Origin: Clostridia bacterium
Lineage (GTDB): Bacteria; Bacillota_A; Clostridia; Christensenellales; CAG-138
DNA: 12,514 bases
Direction of reading: 5' to 3'
Assembly (NCBI GenBank): GCA_017553815.1
Contig: JAFZJT010000005.1
Span: 1-12,514, forward strand
Positions within the stretch are counted from its first letter, which is position 1, and each line of letters opens with the position of its first letter. Below are positions 1-7,248 of the stretch, piece after piece. The position numbers and the translations under genes were made by a program. The notes under the pieces were generated by a model. That model saw only the letters and a list, made by a program, of their open reading frames with translations. It was not told where the DNA came from and did no database searches.

Positions 1-158
1 GCCCCGCCACCTATCCCGAAACGCAGGAAGCGATGGACGGCGACAACACCTCGTATATCAACGTTGCCAAGCACCGAAACGGCGCCACGCAGAACATCAA
101 GGTCATGTGGGTGCCGGAGATAGCGAGATACACCAATTATGCGGACGATCCGCAGTAA
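1..158 (+). CDS. dnaB: Replicative DNA helicase DnaB, C-terminal end (partial)
   Basis: The window opens inside a gene. Reading from base 3 gives about 51 residues ending at a TAA at 156-158. They contain YINVAKHRNGATQNIKVMW followed by VPEIARYTNY. This matches the end of the RecA-like ATPase domain of DnaB: the conserved 'KxRNGPTGxVxLxF' strand-turn-strand with the basic finger (here KHRNG), then the usual short '..YTxF/Y' tail. In the family, DnaB is the hexameric helicase that unwinds DNA at the replication fork using ATP. The first part of the gene, with Walker A and B, lies outside the window. A strong hairpin follows the stop codon. Recognition rests on the C-terminal motif only. Confidence 0.85.
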   Translation, partial: PATYPETQEAMDGDNTSYINVAKHRNGATQNIKVMWVPEIARYTNYADDPQ

Positions 159-203
159 ACGGCATTGTCTTATGGCCGCTTGCCGTTTTAATACCGATGA
201 AAA

Positions 204-244
204 TGCCGCCCCGCGCTTGAACGCGTGGCGGCACTTATTGTTAT
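204..244. terminator. Bidirectional intrinsic terminator between dnaB and the convergent 391-aa gene
   Basis: TGCCGCC at 204-210 pairs with GGCGGCA at 227-233. Inside it CGCG (212-215) pairs with CGCG (222-225). A T-rich tract (CTTATTGTTATT) follows on the plus strand and ATTTTC on the minus strand. It lies between two convergent genes and could end both transcripts. Confidence 0.75.
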
Positions 245-267
245 TATCCAGCGGTTGTGATGAGTGC

Positions 268-1443
268 TCACAGGCTGTATTCTGCTGCGTTTATGCGAAC
301 GATATCCTCATCGCCGCCGTCCTCAGCTTCGGCCTCATCGGCGGTGCAGATATTCGCCACTTCCACGGCGATCAGATTCACGGCGTCCTCCTGCTCCTTG
401 GTGCATACAATAACTGCACAATCGTTTATATGCAGCTTCGCCATGATCTCGCTCGGAGCAAGCGACTTATCGAGCATCACCTTCGCGCAGTCGGTAACGT
501 AGAGCCCGTTCGGATGCCGGTTGAGCGCGGCGGAACCGATCTTGACTATCGGGCGCTCGCAGATATAGCCCGCGTCGGGGTCAATGATTTTGAGCTCGTC
601 GTAAGCGCAGTCGAGCTCGTCGAACGCCGCCGCAAGCGCCTTGTTCAGCTTTACGGCGCCCCGAGCATTTAGATACTCGACGGAGGCGAGCGCCGAAGCG
701 TCGTCGATCGAAACGTCGCCGCAGATAAAGAGCTTGGTTCCGTACTTCTTTACGGCTTTTGCATTGAGCTCAAGATCGCCGTCAACAACGCGCGTTCCGT
801 CGGGAACGGTTATGAGCTCGGCTTCCTCGTCGATCTGCCGAACGAGCTTATCGACGAGCCCTTCGGCGATAACTACCGAATCTGCGCTGAAACCAATGCC
901 GCTCTCGGTGATTTGGGAAGCGACCTCGGCGTCGAGGAAGAAGAGCTTGCCGCTGCAGTAGTAGAGCTTATTCTTCGCTCGCTTGACGAACAGCTCGTCT
1001 ATGACCGTGTTCTCCTTGAGGATGGCGGCGCCGTCGGGATAATACTCTATGTCGCCGTTCACGGTGAGGTTCGTAAGCTGCCCCATGAAGCTCTTGGGCA
1101 TCAGCACCTCGCCGTTGACCATGATGGAAAGATAGCTCTTTGCGGCCTCAAGGCTGCCGTTTGCGAGCGTCAGCCTGCCGTTGGCGATCAGAAACACGCT
1201 GTTTCCGTCCGCATCGGGCCCGATCTCGTGCTTGCCGTTAATATTCTGAAGCCTCGCGTTTTCATCCGGAAGCTCGATAACGCTCGCGGCGTTCACGGCA
1301 ACGGAGTATTTGTTCAAAAGCGCCTTGCTTCTACCGTCAACAATCAGCATAGCGGTGTTGATTTCAATCTGCTCAAAGCCCGCAAGACTCTCTTCGCCGA
1401 CTTTTCGCGCGTCGCATACGGCGGTATTGATCTTCTTTTTCAT
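268..1443 (-). CDS. Hypothetical 391-aa repeat protein, downstream partner of an ECF-type sigma factor
   Basis: I do not recognise this family. The start chosen is the ATG at 1443 (MKKKINTAVC), because GGAGG lies 8 bases upstream. The ATG at 1482 would overlap the end of the sigma gene and lacks such a site. The 391-aa protein has no signal peptide or membrane segment, so it should be cytoplasmic. It is built of short beta-strand/turn units: IANGRLTLANG (about 86-96), LTVNGDIEYYPDG (125-137), LYYCSGKLFFLD (160-171), VPDGTRVVDGDLELN (203-217) and LFICGDVSID (228-237). Two stretches (about 133-175 and 203-245) look like copies of one module: PDG, a short helix, a KK/AKNKL step, then C-G-x-V/L. 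The tail (about 370-385) is strongly acidic. The layout resembles a beta-solenoid or bactofilin-like scaffold, which is inference. It is only 16 bp from the sigma gene, so the two are probably co-transcribed. Confidence 0.8.
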   Translation of the reverse strand: MKKKINTAVCDARKVGEESLAGFEQIEINTAMLIVDGRSKALLNKYSVAVNAASVIELPDENARLQNINGKHEIGPDADGNSVFLIANGRLTLANGSLEAAKSYLSIMVNGEVLMPKSFMGQLTNLTVNGDIEYYPDGAAILKENTVIDELFVKRAKNKLYYCSGKLFFLDAEVASQITESGIGFSADSVVIAEGLVDKLVRQIDEEAELITVPDGTRVVDGDLELNAKAVKKYGTKLFICGDVSIDDASALASVEYLNARGAVKLNKALAAAFDELDCAYDELKIIDPDAGYICERPIVKIGSAALNRHPNGLYVTDCAKVMLDKSLAPSEIMAKLHINDCAVIVCTKEQEDAVNLIAVEVANICTADEAEAEDGGDEDIVRINAAEYSL

Positions 1444-1459
1444 TGTTATGTCCTCCAAG

Positions 1460-1921
1460 TCATTCTTTGATCGAAAGTTCATCCCTCAGGAGCTTCCTTG
1501 CGCGGCTCAGCGCGGCGCGCACTCCCGAGAGCGAAAGCCCATATTCCTCGGCAAGCTCGTTTGAGTTCCAGCCCTCGAAATAGCGTTTTATGAAAAGGGC
1601 GGAGAGGTCCGGCGGAAGCTTGGAGATTATCATAGCGGTCTCGACCTGCGAAAATACGCCCTCAGAAGCCTCCTCCTGCTGAATGCGATGCTTCTTTTCC
1701 ATGGTTTGCCGCCTGCAGACATCATAGAAGAGATTTCTCGCGACCCTGTACAGCCACGCTCTGCGCTGCTTTTCGTTCAGCTCCTCGAGTGTGCCGAGAT
1801 TTGAAAGCGCCTTGATAAAGACTTCCTGCACGAGATCCTCGGCAAACGCCGTGCTGCCGCAGAGCGAGCGGCAGTATTTCAACAGTTCCGTTCGATAAAC
1901 GGTGTACAGCTCCGTTACCAT
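1460..1921 (-). CDS. ECF-type RNA polymerase sigma-70 factor
   Basis: A 153-aa protein of normal length for a minimal two-domain (group 4) sigma factor. Region 2 spans about residues 10-72, with the helix AEDLVQEVFIKAL (27-39) and the -10-recognition helix WLYRVARNLFYDVCRR (56-71). Region 4 spans about 96-150: LPPDLSALFIKRYFEGWNSN, then the helix-turn-helix ELAEEYGLSLSGVRAALSRARK, which contacts the -35 element. The RBS AAAGGAGAG sits just upstream of the ATG. In the family such factors redirect RNA polymerase to a small regulon and are usually held by a membrane anti-sigma factor. No anti-sigma gene is seen here: the only linked gene is the 391-aa soluble repeat protein 16 bp downstream. The target promoters are unknown; autoregulation is common in the family. 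Confidence 0.93.
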   Translation of the reverse strand: MVTELYTVYRTELLKYCRSLCGSTAFAEDLVQEVFIKALSNLGTLEELNEKQRRAWLYRVARNLFYDVCRRQTMEKKHRIQQEEASEGVFSQVETAMIISKLPPDLSALFIKRYFEGWNSNELAEEYGLSLSGVRAALSRARKLLRDELSIKE

Positions 1922-1938
1922 TTGCGCTCTCCTTTCAT

Positions 1939-1972
1939 CGAGCTTTCACACATATAACGAATGAAAAGCTCG
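1939..1972. promoter_or_regulatory. Inverted repeat just upstream of the sigma factor gene
   Basis: CGAGCTTTC (1939-1947) faces GAAAAGCTCG (1963-1972): 9-bp arms with one extra A and an AT-rich centre. It lies between the sigma start codon and the divergent riboflavin promoter. It could be an operator or a 5'-leader hairpin in the sigma transcript. There is no direct evidence of function. Confidence 0.35.
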
Positions 1973-1998
1973 AAGTGTTTTTCGCCCAATAAAAATAC

Positions 1999-2024
1999 CG
2001 GGAATTTTTCTCAAATATTTCCCG
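1999..2024. promoter_or_regulatory. Short inverted repeat in the sigma/ribU divergent region
   Basis: CGGGAA (1999-2004) and TTCCCG (2019-2024) form a symmetric pair spaced 14 bp apart. On the minus strand a weak -35-like TTGAGA lies inside this region with a poor -10 (TATTGG) 17 bp on. It could be an operator or promoter element for the sigma gene. The support is weak. Confidence 0.25.
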
Positions 2025-2051
2025 TTTCCCCTCCGCGCCGCGCCGAACGGC

Positions 2052-2080
2052 TTGAAAATTTCATAAGACTATGCTATAAT
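2052..2080 (+). promoter_or_regulatory. Sigma-A promoter of the FMN riboswitch/ribU unit
   Basis: -35 TTGAAA (2052-2057), 17-bp spacer, -10 TATAAT (2075-2080). Transcription would start near 2087, right at the 5' edge of the riboswitch. Confidence 0.85.
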
Positions 2081-2085
2081 GATCC

Positions 2086-2225
2086 CACTTCGGGGCAGGG
2101 TGAAAATCCCTACCGGCGGTTAAAGTCCGCGAACGGGCTGAGTTTTCGGCTCGCCGATCCGGTGGAATTCCGGAACCGACGGTGAGTGCGTTTTTGCGCA
2201 TAAGTCCGGATGGAAGAAGGAGAAA
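2086..2225 (+). ncRNA. FMN riboswitch (RFN element)
   Basis: All the conserved RFN blocks are present in order: ACTTCGGGGCAGGGTGAAAA (2088 on), CCCTACCGGCGGT, AAAGTCCGCGA, GATCCGGTGGAATTCCGGAA, CCGACGGT, then AAGTCCGGATGGAAGAAGGAG (2201-2221). The variable arm is TGAGTGCGTTTTTGCGCA. In the family this RNA binds flavin mononucleotide and lowers expression of riboflavin synthesis or uptake genes when FMN is plentiful. It sits between a strong promoter and an intrinsic terminator ahead of ribU, so control is most likely by transcription termination. Confidence 0.97.
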
Positions 2226-2259
2226 ACTTTAATATTTTTCTATCTTGTCCTGTTATTCT

Positions 2260-2294
2260 GCCCGAAGATGCTTCTTCGGGCTATTTCTTTTCTT
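2260..2294 (+). terminator. Riboswitch-controlled intrinsic terminator (expression platform)
   Basis: GCCCGAAGA (2260-2268) pairs perfectly with TCTTCGGGC (2273-2281) over a 4-base loop, followed by TATTTCTTTTCTT. It ends immediately before the ribU Shine-Dalgarno site AGGAGG (2295-2300). FMN binding should favour this hairpin and stop transcription before ribU. Confidence 0.88.
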
Positions 2295-2305
2295 AGGAGG
2301 AAAAA

Positions 2306-3052
2306 ATGAATTTTATCAACGAAACCTTCGATAAAGCGCGTGAAAACGTCAGCTTTATCCTGACCGCCCTCGCGATAACGATAGGCGTTGCCTTCATCGC
2401 CTTCGTCTTTCAGCGTTATCTTTTCAAGGATCGCATCCGAAAGCTCGAGCGCACGCGAAGAATAACCTACACCGCGCTGTTTTCGAGCATGGCGGCGGTG
2501 TTGATGCTGCTTGAGTTCCCACTCATCTTCATCGCGCCCGAGTTTTATAAGCTCGATTTCAGCGAGATCCCCGTTCTGATCTGCACCTTCTTCATGGGTC
2601 CCATCTACGGCGTTATCGCCGAATTCATCAAGGTCGTGCTCAAGATAATGCTCAAGGGCACCTCCACCGCGTTCGTGGGCGATTTTGCAAACTTCATCAT
2701 CGGCTGCACCTTCGTGCTTCCCGCAAGCATCATCTACCACGCGAAACCGAGCCGCAAGTCCGCGCTCATCGGACTTATCGCGGGTACGCTCGTTATGACC
2801 GTTTTCGGAAGCGCCTTCAACGCCTTCTACCTGATCCCGAAATTCGCCGTGCTGTTCCACATGCCCGTGGATACCATCGTTGCGATGGGTACGAAGGTGA
2901 ATTCAAACATAAATAGCGTCGGCTCTCTCGTTATGTGGGCTGTGGCGCCGTTCAACCTTATCAAGGGCGCGCTCGTTTCGCTCGTAACCTTCTTCATCTA
3001 TAAGCCGATTTCACAGGCGCTGAAGATGGAGCATCGGAAAAAACCGTTGTAA
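2306..3052 (+). CDS. ribU: Riboflavin transporter substrate-binding subunit RibU (ECF transporter S component)
   Basis: A membrane protein that binds riboflavin and works with a shared ECF energising module (EcfA/A'/T), not present in this window. The RibU hallmarks are visible: YKLDFSEIPVLICTFFMGPI (81-100), YGVIAEFIKVVLK (101-113), a short soluble loop, then three further hydrophobic helices ending in APFNLIKGALVSL (214-226). At 248 aa it is longer than the roughly 190-200 aa usual for RibU. The excess is an N-terminal extension with one added hydrophobic helix (about 17-37), followed by a very basic linker (KDRIRKLERTRR). The RBS AGGAGG lies 5 bases before the ATG. The upstream FMN riboswitch agrees with the function. 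It is a single-gene unit ending at a terminator. Confidence 0.93.
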   Translation: MNFINETFDKARENVSFILTALAITIGVAFIAFVFQRYLFKDRIRKLERTRRITYTALFSSMAAVLMLLEFPLIFIAPEFYKLDFSEIPVLICTFFMGPIYGVIAEFIKVVLKIMLKGTSTAFVGDFANFIIGCTFVLPASIIYHAKPSRKSALIGLIAGTLVMTVFGSAFNAFYLIPKFAVLFHMPVDTIVAMGTKVNSNINSVGSLVMWAVAPFNLIKGALVSLVTFFIYKPISQALKMEHRKKPL

Positions 3053-3060
3053 TCAAAAGC

Positions 3061-3088
3061 AAAAAACGCCGAAAGGCGTTTTTTATTT
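3061..3088 (+). terminator. Intrinsic terminator after ribU
   Basis: AACGCC (3065-3070) and GGCGTT (3075-3080) form a stem with a GAAA loop. An A-run precedes it and TTTTTTATTT follows, so it may work in both directions. A second small hairpin, TCGGC-GAAA-GCCGA, follows at about 3093-3106. Confidence 0.88.
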
Positions 3089-3173
3089 AGCTCGGCGAAA
3101 GCCGAATATTGCTACCCCCTGCGTGAAAACTATGAGTACAAATGAAATGTCACAAAGAATTAACAAAACAGGG

Positions 3174-3202
3174 TGGAATATCATGCTTGTTTATGGTATA
3201 AT
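3174..3202 (+). promoter_or_regulatory. Extended -10 promoter of cassette 1
   Basis: A perfect TATAAT (3197-3202) is preceded by TG-G (3194-3196), an extended -10. The -35 position 17 bp upstream is weak (TGGAAT, 3174-3179). The start would be near 3209, leaving a leader of about 65 nt before the secreted-protein gene. Confidence 0.65.
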
Positions 3203-3275
3203 GTAGACGATATGAAATATGCTGCATACTTTCCGTAGCTTTTCATAGACTTTACAAGAAGAAGGGAACTGTTTT

Positions 3276-3988
3276 ATGAAAAAGAATCCCTTATCTGTAT
3301 GCGCTATTATTCTTGTTGCTGCAACTATGCTGACATTTTTTAGTCCGATAGCAAAAGCTCAAGCCGTATCATCGGCATATAAGCAGCTTGCCGGCCAAGC
3401 TTGCGAAATGAATTCATTTTCATTATTAAATGATGATTATGCACCATCTGCTATCGTTCCCGATTATCCTACTTCAGGCGGCGGGATCTATGCGCCAAAT
3501 GGGGGAACGTTAGAGTTAACAAGAACCGGTTGGGTCAATCCGGTTGGTGATATAACGCTCAGCCGCATTGTATATTTTTCTCGTGATATGACCTCTGGTC
3601 TTCATGTTTTCTATAATGGCTCCACTCCGCTTTCCGAAATAAAATCTTGGTTAATCTCAGAGGGGATAGATTATGGAATAGCGGCTCTCACTCCGGCATT
3701 GGCGGTAAAACTCGCTAAAGCATTCAGTTTGCCCAGTGGAAGTGCTTCAATTGCAGGGTTATCGGTCTGAGTTTGAGCTTTCTTGTTCTTGTCTTTTCTC
3801 ATCTCGAAAAATGGGATTTCAATGATGCCTACAATAACAGTTCTATCGGCAAAGTTAAAATCGAGTTTGTATATTTCTCCAGCATTTTCGAAAGTCATTC
3901 TTATTATCCAGGCTATACGCCGTGGAATGATGATTTTATACGGGTTCCCGCCGACTACAGTTATAGTTGGCATCCCAATGTATATTAA
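3276..3988 (+). pseudogene. Secreted hypothetical protein, cassette 1, interrupted by one frameshift
   Basis: No family recognised. The ATG has RBS AAGGGA 8 bases upstream. Residues 1-28 are a Sec signal peptide: MKK, a hydrophobic core, then AKA cleavage before QAVSS. A polar, Gly/Tyr-rich middle follows (GGGIYAPNGG at about 69-78, then IVYFSRDMTSGLHVFYNG). After it comes an Ala-rich hydrophobic region from about residue 133 (YGIAALTPALAVKLAKAF). The reading stops at 3768-3770, but the frame one base back carries on with IGLSLSFLVLVFSHLEKWDF, then FNDAYNNSS and PADYSYSWHPNVY, to a TAA at 3986-3988. One extra G in the GGG at 3756-3758 would fuse the parts into about 237 aa, with a hydrophobic pair of helices before an aromatic beta-rich tail. 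The DNA is clearly more AT-rich than the flanking core genes. A small membrane-protein gene follows 53 bp downstream. The frameshift could be real or a sequencing error. Confidence 0.7.
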
Positions 3989-4041
3989 ATCTGCATTGAT
4001 TGGTAACGTTGCATTTGTCAGCGTTAGGAAAGGTGTTGATA

Positions 4042-4347
4042 ATGAAGAACAACAGTATAACTAATGGCATTCTTCTTTTCATTGAGGAAACCTTGTTCAT
4101 GGTTTTCGCGGTTTTTTTCCTGTTCTCAATCAAGCGTTCGTTTCATATGAATATTTGGGTGTTCTCAATCGGCGGAGGCATCATGGCGATGTTTCTTTCA
4201 AGATACCATCAAGCCATAAAACCTTTCCTTAAAAAGTGGTGGCTGATCCTGCTTGCTGATGTTGCCGTTTTCGTTTTGGTTATGTTATTCATGCTGAAAT
4301 TCGGCTATCTCGATATGTCGGCTGGGTTAAAACCGCTGATAAGCTGA
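4042..4347 (+). CDS. Small three-helix membrane protein, cassette 1
   Basis: A 101-aa protein starting at the ATG at 4042, with GGAAAGG 8 bases upstream. An upstream alternative start at 4000 lacks a site and would add an unlikely N-terminus. Three hydrophobic stretches are visible, at about 9-30 (GILLFIEETLFMVFAVFFLF), 36-53 (IWVFSIGGGIMAMFLS) and 66-86 (WLILLADVAVFVLVMLFML). They are separated by basic loops (KRS; KPFLKK), so it should be an integral cytoplasmic membrane protein. No family recognised. It is the last gene of the cassette, 53 bp after the secreted-protein gene and directly before a terminator. The other AT-rich cassette also ends with a tiny membrane protein. Such pairing suggests a partner or immunity role, which is inference. 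Confidence 0.8.
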   Translation: MKNNSITNGILLFIEETLFMVFAVFFLFSIKRSFHMNIWVFSIGGGIMAMFLSRYHQAIKPFLKKWWLILLADVAVFVLVMLFMLKFGYLDMSAGLKPLIS

Positions 4348-4366
4348 ATACTGCATCATCTAAACT

Positions 4367-4392
4367 CCGCCGAACGCTTCGGCGGGTTTTTT
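4367..4392 (+). terminator. Intrinsic terminator ending cassette 1
   Basis: CCGCCGAA (4367-4374) pairs with TTCGGCGG (4378-4385) over a 3-base loop, then G and six Ts. Confidence 0.92.
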
Positions 4393-4445
4393 GATATGCT
4401 CGTTTTACATAGATACAGAAAAACAAGGCGTTGCGAAAAAAACCG

Positions 4446-4474
4446 TTGCGGTTTCAATCAAAATGAATTATAAT
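4446..4474 (+). promoter_or_regulatory. Sigma-A promoter of the nuclease/reductase/acetyltransferase operon
   Basis: -35 TTGCGG (4446-4451), 17-bp spacer, -10 TATAAT (4469-4474). The RBS GGAGG (4489-4493) and ATG (4501) follow. The same -35 hexamer and spacing occur at the dockerin gene (8563-8591). Confidence 0.75.
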
Positions 4475-4500
4475 AGCAATATATATATGGAGGAACGGCG

Positions 4501-6171
4501 ATGAAGATAACTTTTTTGGGCGCGGCCCGCGAGGTAACAGGCAGTATGACGCTTATCGAGGTCGGCGGCGAGAAGCTGCTCGTGGACTGCGGCATGGAGC
4601 AGGGGCGCGACGTTTTTGAGAATCAAAAGCTCCCCGTGGACGCTTCCGAGATAAACTCGGTGCTTTTGACGCATGCGCACATCGATCATTCGGGCAATCT
4701 TCCCCTTCTATATAAACAGGGCTTTCGCGGCACGATCTACGCAACGCGCGCGACCTGCGGCCTTACCGATATAATGCTTCGCGACTGCGCGCATATACAG
4801 GAGTCGGACGCCGAGTGGAAGAACCGCAAGCGCAAGCGTTCGGACGGCGAAACCGTCGAGCCGCTCTACACGCTCAAGGACGCCGAAAAGGTTTTGAAGC
4901 TCATTCGCCCCGCGGATTACGGCGAAAGGCTCCGCATCGCAGAGGGCGTTGAGATCCGCTTTACGGACGTTGGGCATCTTCTCGGCTCCGCCGCGATCGA
5001 GGTTTGGCTGAGTGAGGGCGGCGTCACCGAAAAATTCGTTTTCAGCGGGGACGTCGGCAATATCAACAAGCCCCTTTTGAAGGATCCTTCGCCCGTCAAA
5101 GAGGCGGATTATCTCATGCTCGAATCCACCTACGGCGACCGTCTGCACGAGTTCATCGAGTGCGACCATGTCGGCCTTCTTGCCGAGGTCATAAAGCGCA
5201 CGCTCGATCGCGGCGGCAACGTGGTCATCCCAAGCTTCGCCGTCGGAAGAACGCAGGAGATCCTCTACCTCATCCGTCTTGCGAAGCTTCAAAACCGCAT
5301 CAAAGGGCATGAAAACTTCCGCGTTGTTGTGGACAGCCCGCTTGCCGAGGAAGCAACGAGCATCTTTTTGCAGTCCGACCCCGAATTCTTCGATGAGGAG
5401 ACCTCCGAGCTTCTTCGGCATGGCATCAACCCGCTGTACTTCAAGGGGCTTGAGCCGAGCGTTTCCGCGGAGGAGAGCAAGGCGCTCAATTTCGACGAGG
5501 CTCCGAAAGTCATCATCGCGGGAAGCGGCATGTGCGAGGGCGGCAGGATACGCCATCACCTGAAGCATAATCTCTGGCGACCCGAGAGCACGATACTCTT
5601 CGTCGGCTATCAAACCGAGGGCACGCTCGGCAGGCTTTTATTGGACGGCGCGGAGCATGTTAAGCTCTTCGGCGAGAGCATTGCGGTGCATGCGGAGATA
5701 GCCTTCCTCGAGGGCTCGAGCGGCCATGCGGACAGGGACGGGCTTATAAACTGGCTCAAGGGCTTCACCGAAAAGCCCAAGCGCGTTTTTCTGAATCACG
5801 GCGAGGACACCGTATGCGGAAGCTTCGCGGCTCTGCTTCATGATGAATACGGCTACGAGACCTTCGCGCCCTACAGCGGCACGGAGTTCGATATAGGCAA
5901 AAACGAATTCGTCCGCATCACCGAGGGCATACCCGTCAAGACCGATAAGCATCACAACGAGAAGTCCGAGGATAAGGGCGGCTCGCTCGATGCGGACTAC
6001 GCCTCCAAGGGCGCTGTTAAGGCGAAGAACCTTGAAAGGGAGCTTATCGAGGCGGCGAAGCGTCTGCATTCGCTCACACGCACCTATGGCGGCGCGAGCA
6101 ATAAGAATAAGGAAGATTTTATCATGGATATCCGGGCGCTTCTCGACAAATGGAGCGGAAAGAAGTTTTAG
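4501..6171 (+). CDS. Metallo-beta-lactamase fold, beta-CASP ribonuclease-type protein
   Basis: A 556-aa protein, the usual size for bacterial beta-CASP RNA-processing nucleases related to CPSF-73. Metal-binding motifs are complete: HAHIDH (58-63), the DVGHLLGSA histidine (H159) and the FSGDVG aspartate (D184). The beta-CASP motifs follow: ESTYGD (208-213, motif A acid), SSGHAD (H409, motif B) and LNHGE (H433, motif C). Also present are PSFAVGRTQE (244-253) and GSGMCEGGR (341-349), which are typical of this group. In the family these zinc enzymes cleave RNA phosphodiester bonds, as endo- or 5' exonucleases, in RNA maturation and decay. The last 80 or so residues are charged and less conserved. 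The start has GGAGG 7 bases upstream. It is first in a probable three-gene operon. Substrate cannot be read from the sequence. Confidence 0.92.
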   Translation: MKITFLGAAREVTGSMTLIEVGGEKLLVDCGMEQGRDVFENQKLPVDASEINSVLLTHAHIDHSGNLPLLYKQGFRGTIYATRATCGLTDIMLRDCAHIQESDAEWKNRKRKRSDGETVEPLYTLKDAEKVLKLIRPADYGERLRIAEGVEIRFTDVGHLLGSAAIEVWLSEGGVTEKFVFSGDVGNINKPLLKDPSPVKEADYLMLESTYGDRLHEFIECDHVGLLAEVIKRTLDRGGNVVIPSFAVGRTQEILYLIRLAKLQNRIKGHENFRVVVDSPLAEEATSIFLQSDPEFFDEETSELLRHGINPLYFKGLEPSVSAEESKALNFDEAPKVIIAGSGMCEGGRIRHHLKHNLWRPESTILFVGYQTEGTLGRLLLDGAEHVKLFGESIAVHAEIAFLEGSSGHADRDGLINWLKGFTEKPKRVFLNHGEDTVCGSFAALLHDEYGYETFAPYSGTEFDIGKNEFVRITEGIPVKTDKHHNEKSEDKGGSLDADYASKGAVKAKNLERELIEAAKRLHSLTRTYGGASNKNKEDFIMDIRALLDKWSGKKF

Positions 6172-6238
6172 ACCTTGGTTTGCAAATATAAAATTATGAA
6201 TTGCGATAAGTAAAAGTTGTGATAACGGAGGCAAAATT

Positions 6239-7246
6239 TTGCAATATGTAACTTTCGGAAAAACGGGGCTTGAGGTTTCCCGCGTCGGCTTCGGCGGAAT
6301 ACCCATCCAGCGCATTGAAAAGGAGGGCGCGAGGGCGCTTTTCGATAAGCTCATCGAATGCGGCGTAAACTATATCGACACCGCGCGCGGCTACACGGTG
6401 AGCGAGGAATACATCGGCGAGGCCATCGACGGCAGGCGGGAGAAGTTCATCCTTGCCACCAAGAGCATGGCGCGCGATAAGGCTGGCATGGAAAAGGATA
6501 TCGGCATAAGCCTAAATAACCTTCGCACCGATCGTATCGACCTTTATCAGGTGCATAACCCGACTATGGAGCAGCTCGACGCGGTACTCGCTCCGGGCGG
6601 CGCGCTTGAGGCGCTCATGGAGGCCAAGGAAGCGGGAAAAATAGATCATCTCGGCATCACAGCGCATTCATTGGCCGTTTTCGAGCGCTCGCTCGAGCTC
6701 GATTGGGTGGAGAGCATCATGTTTCCCTACAATATCGTTGAGAGCCAGTGCGAGCATCTTCTTGAAAAATGCCGCGAAAAGAACATCGCCTTCATCGCGA
6801 TGAAGCCCTTTGCGGGCGGCGCTATCGAGGACGGCGAGGCCGCTTTGCGCTATATCGCGGCAAACGAGCTTGTGACCGTTTCCATCCCCGGCATGTACTG
6901 CATCGAGGAGATCGAAACCAACACTAAATACGGCGCGGATTCTTCCCCTCTTGATGATGAGCTTCAATCTCGTGTGGATAGAATTCGCGCGGAGCTTACC
7001 GGAAATTTCTGCCGTCGCTGCAATTACTGCGCGCCCTGCACCGTCGGCATCAGCATCCCGAGCGTTTTCCTCTTCGCGGGCTATCTTGAAAGATACGGTC
7101 TCGAGGATTGGGCGCGAGGGCGCTATGATACGCTCAAGGCCAAGGCGAGCGACTGCATCGAATGCGGCATTTGCGAAACGCGCTGCCCCTACGAGCTTCC
7201 GATCCGCGAGATGCTCAAAAAAGCGGCGGCGCAGTTTGGAGAGTAA
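6239..7246 (+). CDS. Aldo/keto reductase with C-terminal double 4Fe-4S ferredoxin domain
   Basis: A 335-aa protein starting at a TTG, with GGAGG 7 bases upstream. No in-frame ATG fits, and the reading QYVTFGKTGLEVSRVGFGG is the standard family N-terminus. The AKR barrel spans about 1-255, with the expected catalytic tetrad visible: D47 (YIDTA), Y52, K75 (ATKS) and H106 (QVHN). About 260-335 is a ferredoxin-like domain: CRRCNYCAPC, then CIECGICETRCPYELPI, enough cysteines for two 4Fe-4S clusters. This arrangement is common in anaerobic Clostridia. Members are oxidoreductases that may pass electrons between NAD(P)H and the clusters, but their substrates are mostly unknown. It follows the nuclease gene by 67 bp and precedes the acetyltransferase gene by 2 bp. 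Confidence 0.93.
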   Translation: MQYVTFGKTGLEVSRVGFGGIPIQRIEKEGARALFDKLIECGVNYIDTARGYTVSEEYIGEAIDGRREKFILATKSMARDKAGMEKDIGISLNNLRTDRIDLYQVHNPTMEQLDAVLAPGGALEALMEAKEAGKIDHLGITAHSLAVFERSLELDWVESIMFPYNIVESQCEHLLEKCREKNIAFIAMKPFAGGAIEDGEAALRYIAANELVTVSIPGMYCIEEIETNTKYGADSSPLDDELQSRVDRIRAELTGNFCRRCNYCAPCTVGISIPSVFLFAGYLERYGLEDWARGRYDTLKAKASDCIECGICETRCPYELPIREMLKKAAAQFGE

Positions 7247-7248
7247 AT

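Noticed and set aside
2240..2860. 206-aa minus-strand open frame across ribU
   Set aside because: It is the complement of the well-supported ribU gene, has a low-complexity His/Glu/Arg composition and no RBS.
3750..3775. Programmed -1 ribosomal frameshift site
   Set aside because: No slippery heptamer of the X-XXY-YYZ kind and no obvious downstream pseudoknot; a missing G explains the break more simply.
3783..4064. Plus-strand 93-aa open frame overlapping the end of the cassette 1 secreted gene
   Set aside because: It overlaps the better continuation frame ending in HPNVY and runs into the RBS and start of the membrane-protein gene; no RBS of its own.
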